A stretch of 24,801 nucleotides of DNA from Gp7-AA10 sp035636095. Lineage in GTDB: Bacteria > Acidobacteriota > Thermoanaerobaculia > Gp7-AA8. The stretch is taken from NCBI GenBank assembly GCA_035636095.1, contig DASPZU010000045.1:1-24801 (forward strand). Reading direction: 5' to 3'. Below the pieces are notes generated by a model. That model was not told where the DNA came from, searched no databases, and was given only the letters and a program-made list of their open reading frames with translations. This document shows positions 12,689 through 19,408 of the stretch, one piece after another (the stretch's first letter is position 1; the number at the start of each line of letters is the position of its first letter). Both the position numbers and the translations under genes were made by a program.

Positions 12689-14323
12689 TTATGCGTGGTA
12701 CGCGACCGCGATCGCGTTGCGTCCGCCGAAATAAATAATGTCCCCATCCTTTAGAAACCGCTTGTCGATCTTTTGATCGTTCACGTACGTTCCATTGGAG
12801 GAATTTCGGTCGATGAGCAGAACCTTGCCGTCGATCGAAACTACCTCCGCATGTAGACGGGAGACCTTTGGGTTTTCCAATACGATCTCACAGATTGTTG
12901 ATTCCCGCCCGATCCGGATTCCGGAGCCGCCGAGGCCGAGGCGTTCGCCGGCCCGCGAACCGTTGAGGATCGTGAAGCGTCCGAGTGGAAGTGAGGCGCG
13001 CCTCTCGCCCGAGTCGGTGCGTTCGCGCTCGACCGGCGCGATCATGGTCTCGACGGTTTTGGCGGTCAGTAAATCCTTCGGCATTCGTGGCCGTCGTACC
13101 GCAAACGGAATGATGAGCGCCACGATCGCCCCCAGGGTGGCGATGCCGATCGCACCTGCCGCCACAGGATGACGGCGCCAGATGGGCATCGACTGGAGGG
13201 CGCGATCGGTGTCATGACGGAAGCGAATCAAGTCCGGCGAGCTGGGAAAAAGCACACCGGCCGGTGTCAGCTCGCCCTTCGCGAGAGTCCAGTTCCCGGC
13301 CCCCGCTGCGTTGAGCGCGGTTTGCCAATGCCGATTGAATTCGCCGTCCACGTTGTAAGCGACGCCTGCTTCGTTTAGAAACTTCTTGGCGACGTTGATC
13401 GGCACCAGGAACTTGATCTGCTCGGCGTCGGTGTGTCCCCAGGTCGAGATCCCGATCACGTCGGCGTCGCGGTTGACGGCCGGGCCGCCGGAGTTGCCGC
13501 GATAGATCCCGACGTTGGATTGAAAGACCTGCGTGTTGGTGATGTCGTGCTTGATGGCAGTAATCGTTCCGTTCGACAGCGTGGCTTCGAGATCGCTTTC
13601 GCGCGAAAGCCAGCCGCCGATGACGTCGTCGGTGCTGCTGGCGACTTCGGGATAGCCAATCGACCACACCGAGTCGCCGACGCGGACATTGTCGGAATCG
13701 CCGAGCTGGAGCGCGGGAAGATTTTTTCGGGTCACGCGAAGCAGGGCCAGATCTGCGCCTCGCTCGCTGAGCGCCGGTGAATAGCGCTCGACGCGAAACG
13801 GCAACTTCTCGCCGTTCGACAGTTCGATCTCATTGACGATCGCGATGTGATCGACCGACCCGCTCGCTGCCAGAGCGGTGATATGCCGCTCGAGCGCGTC
13901 CCCGCGATACAGACGCCGCAATTCGTCGACCGGAAAATGCTTCAGCAGCGCTGAAATCGAACCGTTGCGCAGCAACTCTTTCTCCAGCGCATCGGTATCG
14001 CGCGTTCTCGCGATCACGTGACCGCTGGTGAGAATCCATCCGTCGGGATGGATGATGAATCCGCTGCCCGATCCCCCCGCCCCGGTTTCCACCATCCCCG
14101 CGCCCGCGCCGTCGCGCCGCGCAACGGCAACATCGCGCGCGATCGTGTCCAGCGCGGTGGCCGGATAGTGAAATTGCGCCGTGGCGTAGGCGTTGATCCG
14201 CGCGACGGCCGGCTTGACCGTGTAGGCCATCTTCTGCACGTCATCGAGACGCGACACGTCCCGCCGGCAGGCGATGGCGGCAAACACGATGACGAGAAAG
14301 AGGCGACGCGCGTGGGGGGCCAT
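12689..14323 (-). CDS. membrane trypsin-like serine protease with C-terminal FHA domain
   Basis: The 544-residue protein has a signal or lipoprotein leader (MAPHARRLFLVIVFAAIAC, with Cys19 in a lipobox-like context). A chymotrypsin/HtrA-like protease domain follows (about 35-325), with His102 (TSGHV), Asp191 (GADLALL) and Ser278 (GNSGG). A helical spacer precedes one transmembrane helix (about 386-408), and an FHA domain spans about 448-542 (IRIGRES, SRLHAE, SSNGTYVND). The protease should face the periplasm and the FHA domain the cytoplasm, so a cytoplasmic phosphothreonine signal could control a periplasmic protease. No PDZ domain is visible, unlike DegP/DegS. ATG 14323 lies 5 nt after the PP2C stop. 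The frame stays open far upstream, but that part overlaps the PP2C gene and looks like nonsense sequence. Confidence 0.9.
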   Translation of the reverse strand: MAPHARRLFLVIVFAAIACRRDVSRLDDVQKMAYTVKPAVARINAYATAQFHYPATALDTIARDVAVARRDGAGAGMVETGAGGSGSGFIIHPDGWILTSGHVIARTRDTDALEKELLRNGSISALLKHFPVDELRRLYRGDALERHITALAASGSVDHIAIVNEIELSNGEKLPFRVERYSPALSERGADLALLRVTRKNLPALQLGDSDNVRVGDSVWSIGYPEVASSTDDVIGGWLSRESDLEATLSNGTITAIKHDITNTQVFQSNVGIYRGNSGGPAVNRDADVIGISTWGHTDAEQIKFLVPINVAKKFLNEAGVAYNVDGEFNRHWQTALNAAGAGNWTLAKGELTPAGVLFPSSPDLIRFRHDTDRALQSMPIWRRHPVAAGAIGIATLGAIVALIIPFAVRRPRMPKDLLTAKTVETMIAPVERERTDSGERRASLPLGRFTILNGSRAGERLGLGGSGIRIGRESTICEIVLENPKVSRLHAEVVSIDGKVLLIDRNSSNGTYVNDQKIDKRFLKDGDIIYFGGRNAIAVAYHA

Positions 14324-14328
14324 CTGGA

Positions 14329-15216
14329 CTAATGATTTTGACGCAGTGACGCGACCTCGTGATCCTTTATCGTGTCGTCGAAAAGCGATCTCTCGCCCTC
14401 GTCCGACAGAGTCTCCTCGCCGATCTGCTCCGCCCGGACGATCCGGGCGACGATCACAGTCACATTGTCGGGCGCTCCGCGTTCGAGCGCCAGTGTTACG
14501 AACTCGTTGGCGGCCTGCTGGATGGGGAGCTTGGCGACTTCCTTGATCTCGTTCTCTTTGACCAGGCCATGGAGTCCATCGCTGCACAGAACAAAAGTAT
14601 CGTTCTCCTGCAGCTCGATGGGGCCGCGAATATCGATTTCCACCTCTTCGCCGACGCCGATCGACCGCTGCAGCACATTTCGGCGGGGATGAGTCTCTGC
14701 CTCCTGCGCCGTCAGCAATCCTTCCCGCACCATGGTCGCCACCAGCGAATGGTCCTCCGTCAACTGCCTGACGGCATCGCCTCGAACCATGTAGATGCGC
14801 GAGTCGCCGACGTGTGCAAACCACCCCTGTGCGCCCAGAATCACGAGGGCGGAGGTGGTCGTGCCCATTCCTCGAAGTTCCGGATTCGTCTGGGCCTCGG
14901 CAAAAATGCGCGAGTTGGCCAGCACCAGCGCGTCCCGAAGCGCCGTCGGGACATCCTTGGTATTGCTGCCGAGGTATTGCGATTTGACGGTTTCGGCAGC
15001 CATTCGGCTGGCCGTTGCGCCGCCGCGATGGCCGCCCATTCCGTCGGCGACGATCAATAATCGACCGCCGGGATGGCTGACCGCCTCTTCCTTCGGCGTG
15101 GTCAGAGTGCCGAAGTCCTGATTCTCAGAGCGTACCTTCCCCACATCGGTCTTGAGGACCGCCTGCACCACGAAGCGGCGCGTAGACACTCGAGTTGCTG
15201 CAGGACTTTCGGTCAT
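14329..15216 (-). CDS. PP2C-family protein Ser/Thr phosphatase (PrpC/Stp-like)
   Basis: The 295-residue protein matches the Stp1/PrpC bacterial PP2C family. Motifs are KVRSENQD ending at Asp34, VADGMGGH with Asp58, GMGTT at 116-120, VGDSR at 136-140, LCSDGLHG with Asp213, and GAPDNVTVIV with Asp250. These Asp residues bind the two catalytic metals. The last ~35 residues form an extra acidic tail (around EETLSDEGERSLFDD). It would remove phosphates placed by the two kinases encoded downstream in the same operon, resetting FHA-dependent complexes. It is the first gene of the six-gene run, with 5 nt to the protease-FHA gene. The start is ATG 15216. Upstream lies a short divergent gap with -10-like boxes for both directions. 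Confidence 0.93.
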   Translation of the reverse strand: MTESPAATRVSTRRFVVQAVLKTDVGKVRSENQDFGTLTTPKEEAVSHPGGRLLIVADGMGGHRGGATASRMAAETVKSQYLGSNTKDVPTALRDALVLANSRIFAEAQTNPELRGMGTTTSALVILGAQGWFAHVGDSRIYMVRGDAVRQLTEDHSLVATMVREGLLTAQEAETHPRRNVLQRSIGVGEEVEIDIRGPIELQENDTFVLCSDGLHGLVKENEIKEVAKLPIQQAANEFVTLALERGAPDNVTVIVARIVRAEQIGEETLSDEGERSLFDDTIKDHEVASLRQNH

Positions 15217-15248
15217 TTTCGGACCAGCCGGCGTCTCGCCAGCTAAAG

Positions 15249-15282
15249 ACTATAGCGCGCTGAAACGGTGCTCGATTATAAC
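15249..15282. promoter_or_regulatory. divergent -10 boxes between the signalling and exopolysaccharide operons
   Basis: On the minus strand TATAGT (15254-15249) and a perfect TATAAT (15280-15275) precede the PP2C gene. On the plus strand TATAAC (15277-15282) overlaps the latter and ends 6 nt before ATG 15289. No good -35 hexamers are seen. The plus-strand box would give an essentially leaderless mRNA. Confidence 0.35.
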
Positions 15283-15288
15283 GGGTAT

Positions 15289-16701
15289 ATGGACGGGGCA
15301 CGCGCGCAGGGTTGGTGGGCGGTAGTGCCGGTCCTGGTGTTCAGCTCCGTCGCGGCAGCGCAAGTGCCGAGCGAAATCCTGCATCGAGCCCAGCAGCTCG
15401 CGTGGAAAAAAGAATTTGCCGGAGCAGAAAGGCTTTACCGCGAGGCTCTCGGTCAAACGCCACGATCCCGCGATGCGAAATTCGGTCTCGCGCAGGTGAT
15501 TCTCTGGCAAGGTCGCTATCGAGAGGCGCGGCGTCTCTTCGAAGAGCTGCTGCAAAGAAACGCGAACGATGTCGCCGCCGCAGAAGGAGCGGCGAGCGCG
15601 GTGTACTGGCAGGGAGACTTCCGGACTGCCGAGCGTGAGTTCACCGCCATTACCGTCAAGCATCCGGATCGTAAATACGCAAGACAAGCTCTCGCGGAAA
15701 TCAGGAGCGCATCGCGCGGCGATATCCGTATGCTGTTCGATGGCGTTCACGACGATCAGCCCTACCGCGCCGCGCGAATCAGCACGACCGTCTCATCATT
15801 CACGGATCCGCTGACACGGTGGGACATCTCCGGCGGCGCCTATCGCATGAACAACCCCGATCGAAACCTCGCGCGCACGGAACCATTCGTCACCCTGACC
15901 AATGAAGTCGTTCTGCCGTGGCAGAAGCTGACCATTACCTCCACCGGTGGAGTTTTGCGCTTCCCCGACGGTGCCACGCGTCCGATCGGCGGCCTCTCGG
16001 TCGCGCATCGGCTGACGTCCGATACTTCGATTACAGCGGCGGTCGATCATCGCGAGCTTCTCACCAACGCTTCTTCGATTGTCACGCACCCAAACGCGAC
16101 GCGATTTGCTTTGGCATGGACCCGATACGCAGCGAAGAGCTGGCTCGCCGGCGTTGAAGTCGCCCACCAGAGTTACTACGACCACAATGACGGTCACTAT
16201 GCGCAAGGGTATGCGCTATGGCCGATCGTGAAACGCGATCAGACAACGCTCTGGATCGGCGCTTCAGCCGCCGCGCGCGATACGCGCGAAACGCGTTTCG
16301 GGCTCGACGCGATCTCCTCTTCACGCACCCCCGCTGGCGACTTCGCCTACAGCTACCGGGGAAGCTACCGCGCTTACTGGACGCCCCGCGATCTCCGCGA
16401 GGTTCGTGCAATCCTCAGCATTGCACGGATGATCGGTGCGAATGCGGAGCTGAAGGCGCAGGCGGAGCAGGGCGTGGCCCGCGATGAAGCACGCGGGTTT
16501 GGCCCTGCAAGAGGCAGCGCTGCTCTTCCTCCGCACATCTTCGACTTCGAGTTCCATCGCGTATTCCATCCCTATCGGCTCTCGGTCGCGTTTTCGTCGC
16601 CGATCTCTGCCGGTTTTCGTTTGGAGTGCGGCGTGGAGCGTGCCCTCACTTCCTTTTACGCAGCGAATGCATTCCGAGCGAGCCTGGTCCGACACCGCTG
16701 A
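15289..16701 (+). CDS. TPR plus outer-membrane beta-barrel protein (BcsC/YaiO-like), glycan export candidate
   Basis: The 470-residue protein has a signal peptide (about 1-24, ending VAAAQ), two to three TPR units (about 28-140; AQVILWQGRYREARRLFEEL is typical), and a long C-terminal region (about 145-470). That region is rich in alternating polar and hydrophobic strands with Trp/Tyr, as in outer-membrane barrels (for example VLPWQKLTITSTGGVLRF and TTLWIGASAAARD). The combination resembles the TPR-barrel exporters of exopolysaccharide systems, or YaiO-type proteins. ATG 15289 begins the signal peptide cleanly; an in-frame GTG at 15268 would only add seven residues. The gene overlaps the next start by 35 nt, which supports coupled expression with the glycan synthase. 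The final residues (SLVRHR) do not give the usual terminal aromatic, so the barrel call is moderate. Confidence 0.75.
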   Translation: MDGARAQGWWAVVPVLVFSSVAAAQVPSEILHRAQQLAWKKEFAGAERLYREALGQTPRSRDAKFGLAQVILWQGRYREARRLFEELLQRNANDVAAAEGAASAVYWQGDFRTAEREFTAITVKHPDRKYARQALAEIRSASRGDIRMLFDGVHDDQPYRAARISTTVSSFTDPLTRWDISGGAYRMNNPDRNLARTEPFVTLTNEVVLPWQKLTITSTGGVLRFPDGATRPIGGLSVAHRLTSDTSITAAVDHRELLTNASSIVTHPNATRFALAWTRYAAKSWLAGVEVAHQSYYDHNDGHYAQGYALWPIVKRDQTTLWIGASAAARDTRETRFGLDAISSSRTPAGDFAYSYRGSYRAYWTPRDLREVRAILSIARMIGANAELKAQAEQGVARDEARGFGPARGSAALPPHIFDFEFHRVFHPYRLSVAFSSPISAGFRLECGVERALTSFYAANAFRASLVRHR

Positions 16702-18232
16702 AGTGTTCCGGCATCGGCGCGCCGCTCCCATCAATCTGTGGGAGCGGTGGGTGCTGGGGATTCTTCTGTTTCTCGGTTTGTGGAGCGTCGTCTATTTCGG
16801 CGTGTGGTGGTTCCGGCTCGAGCATGTGAATGAGCGCTTGCTGTTTGTTCTTCTTTCGCTCGCGACCTGGTACGGGATTTTTCGGATGATCGTCGGCTGG
16901 TACAACGCATTTCATCTCGAGCAGCCCGACGTGCAGGCGGCACGCGACGGATTAGCTGTCGCGATCTTCACCACCTCATCCCCGGGCGAGCCATACGAAA
17001 TGTTCGTGCGTACGCTGGCGGCTGCGCGCGAAATCACGTATCCCCACACCACGTATCTGCTCGACGACACACGCGATCCCCGTTTCGGCGAGCTGGCGCG
17101 ACAGATGGGTGCCGTGCACATGGAGCTCATCGGACTGCCGGGCGCGAAGGCCGGCAAGATCAACGAAGCGTTGCGACGCACGTCGGAAGAATTCATCCTT
17201 GTGCTCGATCCCGACCACATCCCATTCCGGCAGTTTCTTCATCGCGTTCTGGGCTACTTCCGCGATCCGGCGGTCGGGTTCGTCCAGGTGGCGCAGGCTT
17301 ACCACAACGCCAACGAATCGTTTGTCGCGCGCGCCGCAGCCGAACAAACCTTCTCATTTTATGGTCCGATCATGCAGGGAATGCATGGCACCGGCACTTC
17401 GGTGGGCATCGGAGCCAATTGCACCTTCCGCCGAACAGCTCTCGATTCGATCGGAGGTCATGGGATCGGCCTCGCCGAAGATCTCGTGACTTCGATCCGC
17501 CTCCATGCCGCCGGATGGAGATCGGTCTACGTTCCGGAAGTTGTCTCGCGCGGACTGGTCCCCGCCGACCTCGGGTCATTTCTCAAGCAGCAACTGAAAT
17601 GGTCGCGCGGCGTGCACGAGGTGCTCTTCCAGGAATATCCGCGCGCCTTCCTGCGCCTGACCACGCACCAACGCATCTCGTACTTCATGATCGGCAGCTA
17701 CTACGTCGTCGGGCTGACGACCTTCATCTACATCGCGATTCCACTCACCTATCTCTGGACAGGCCACCAGCCGGCCGCGTTTCTTCTCTCCGAATACATC
17801 CGTCATGCACTGCCGGTAGGTGTCCTGGGAATCTTCATCTACCGATTCGCGCAGCGATGGCTATGCGATCCGGTGCGAGAGCGAGGCTTTCACTGGCGCG
17901 GAACTCTTCTAAAAGTCGGGGCATGGAGCGTCTATTTGAAAGGGCTCCTCCTCTCCATCCTGGGCATCGCTGTTCCGTACATTCCGACAGCCAAAGAGAG
18001 GAAGCGCGACCGTTTTTGGCGTCTTGCGCGAGTTCCGATCATCACGGTCATGGCGTCGGCTGTGACGGTGATCTGGACGGCGTGGAGGGAACTCTATCTT
18101 CTGCCGGAATCTGAAGTCAGAATCACGACAGAAGTGACCCTGGGCATGTTGTTCTTCATGATCATGAACACGATTCTCATGAGCGGCCGGCTATATGCAG
18201 CGTGGGTCGATCGGGAGCGAGAAGAGACATGA
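16667..18232 (+). CDS. processive GT2 glycan synthase (cellulose/mannan-synthase-like) membrane protein
   Basis: The 521-residue protein has two N-terminal transmembrane helices (about 28-48 and 57-76), a GT2 catalytic domain (about 95-330), and four to five C-terminal helices. GT2 motifs are LLDDTRDP (Asp133-Asp134), DPDH (Asp181, Asp183), AED (270-272, usually TED) and QQLKW (308-312, usually QxxRW). The layout is that of BcsA-type synthases, which polymerise a beta-glycan and pass it through their own membrane channel. There is no C-terminal PilZ domain. The sugar cannot be read from sequence, but the adjacent GH26 gene points to a mannan-like polymer. ATG 16667 overlaps the barrel gene by 35 nt; GTG 16703, directly after that stop, is an alternative start. 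The stop overlaps the GH26 start as ATGA. Confidence 0.88.
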   Translation: MHSERAWSDTAEVFRHRRAAPINLWERWVLGILLFLGLWSVVYFGVWWFRLEHVNERLLFVLLSLATWYGIFRMIVGWYNAFHLEQPDVQAARDGLAVAIFTTSSPGEPYEMFVRTLAAAREITYPHTTYLLDDTRDPRFGELARQMGAVHMELIGLPGAKAGKINEALRRTSEEFILVLDPDHIPFRQFLHRVLGYFRDPAVGFVQVAQAYHNANESFVARAAAEQTFSFYGPIMQGMHGTGTSVGIGANCTFRRTALDSIGGHGIGLAEDLVTSIRLHAAGWRSVYVPEVVSRGLVPADLGSFLKQQLKWSRGVHEVLFQEYPRAFLRLTTHQRISYFMIGSYYVVGLTTFIYIAIPLTYLWTGHQPAAFLLSEYIRHALPVGVLGIFIYRFAQRWLCDPVRERGFHWRGTLLKVGAWSVYLKGLLLSILGIAVPYIPTAKERKRDRFWRLARVPIITVMASAVTVIWTAWRELYLLPESEVRITTEVTLGMLFFMIMNTILMSGRLYAAWVDREREET

Positions 18233-19398
18233 GGGCGCACAAGCGGTATCAGATCGCTTTCTTCGCGCTGGGATGGCTGATCGCGATCGGCCTCCTTTTT
18301 CAAATGGGACTCGGCGAGGGTTTTCAATCCGTCTACGACGCCGTAGGCGCGCGCACGCTGCGGTTAGCGCAGTCGTTTTCGGACGCCGAAGGCAACGCGC
18401 TCCGCAGCGTTCGCCACACTTCGCGCAGCGAGTACCTCACCCCGCTGCGGCCGACGCTTTCCTCTCTGGACGCGCTTCGGAATCCGTCGCACATGCTGTT
18501 CGGCGCCTATGACGGCGGCTTCCCCAATACATTTGCGGGCCTCGAAAAGTTCGAGGCTCAGATGCAGTTCAAGTTCCCGATCATTTCTTTCTATGTCGCC
18601 TGGGGCGATAAGCCGAATGAAAAGTTCCCGACGCGCATGGTCGAGACCATCGACCGCATGGGATCGGTGCCCATGATCACCTGGGAGCCGTGGATGGTCG
18701 ACTTCGATGAGCGCATTCGCAAAAACCTGCCGCGCGAAGCGGAGCGTGAATATGGAAGCCTGGCGTCAATCGCGCGCGGCGATTACGACTTCTACATCGT
18801 CCCGTGGGCAAAAGCTGCGGCCGAGTACCACAAGCCGATCTTTGTCCGATTCGCGCACGAAATGAACGACCCTTACCGTTATCCCTGGGGCCCGCAGAAC
18901 GGCAATCGCCCGGATGACTTCATCGCAGCCTGGCGTCACGTGCATCTGGTCTTTCAGAAGATGGGCGCGGACAACGTCCTGTGGGTGTGGTCGCCGCATA
19001 TTTCCATGCCGTGGTTCGAGTACTACTATCCAGGCCCGGAGTTCGTCGACTGGATCGGCGTCGGCGTTTTGAACTACGGCAACGTCGCGTCGTGGTCGCG
19101 ATGGTGGAGCTTCCATCAGATTCTCGAGAAGGCCTATCCCGCGCTGCTGAAGCTGAACAAGCCGATCATGGTCAGCGAGTTCGGGACGCTGACCAAAGGC
19201 GGCAATGCCTACGAATGGTATCGGCAGGCGTTCTACCACATCGATCACACCTATCGCCGCGGTGTTCGCGCCATCATCTTCTTCAATCAGGAGAGCGATG
19301 CGACCATGTCGACGGTGGCGCTGAACTGGAGCGTGACGCAGGATCCTGCCGCCCGCAAATTTGTCACCGTGCAGCTGGCCACGCACTCGGCTCTCTAG
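18229..19398 (+). CDS. membrane-anchored GH26-like glycoside hydrolase
   Basis: The 389-residue protein has one N-terminal transmembrane anchor (about 8-26), a ~60-residue spacer and a (beta/alpha)8-type catalytic region (about 88-375). GH26 signatures are RFAHEMND with the likely acid/base Glu211, WSPHIS around 255-259, VDWIGVGV at 273-280, and VSEFGT with the likely nucleophile Glu317. The family includes beta-mannanases and some beta-1,3/1,4-glucan hydrolases. Placed directly after a glycan synthase, it parallels the role of BcsZ in cellulose operons: trimming or releasing the nascent polymer in the periplasm. ATG 18229 overlaps the synthase stop by 4 nt and has GGAG upstream. The end lies only 10 nt from the convergent GGDEF-EAL gene, so any terminator must lie inside that gene. 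Confidence 0.85.
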   Translation: MRAHKRYQIAFFALGWLIAIGLLFQMGLGEGFQSVYDAVGARTLRLAQSFSDAEGNALRSVRHTSRSEYLTPLRPTLSSLDALRNPSHMLFGAYDGGFPNTFAGLEKFEAQMQFKFPIISFYVAWGDKPNEKFPTRMVETIDRMGSVPMITWEPWMVDFDERIRKNLPREAEREYGSLASIARGDYDFYIVPWAKAAAEYHKPIFVRFAHEMNDPYRYPWGPQNGNRPDDFIAAWRHVHLVFQKMGADNVLWVWSPHISMPWFEYYYPGPEFVDWIGVGVLNYGNVASWSRWWSFHQILEKAYPALLKLNKPIMVSEFGTLTKGGNAYEWYRQAFYHIDHTYRRGVRAIIFFNQESDATMSTVALNWSVTQDPAARKFVTVQLATHSAL

Positions 19399-19408
19399 GA
19401 GGACTCTG

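Noticed and set aside
14324..14824. Open-frame N-terminal extension of the protease-FHA gene
   Set aside because: It lies wholly inside the PP2C gene, is Arg/Gly-rich nonsense, and the leader peptide starts cleanly at ATG 14323.
8060..15216. Type VI secretion regulatory cluster (kinase, PP2C, FHA)
   Set aside because: No Tss structural genes, Hcp, VgrG or ClpV homologue is encoded in the window.
15241..15250. CCAGCTAAAGA-like string near 15236-15250 as a second SAM-II aptamer
   Set aside because: Only the 3' conserved block is present; the TGATTTG and TTGCA segments and the P1 pairing are missing, and the neighbouring genes are unrelated to methionine.
16484..16666. Upstream start for the glycan synthase
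   Set aside because: It would overlap the barrel gene by over 200 nt and add residues with no resemblance to a GT2 N-terminus.
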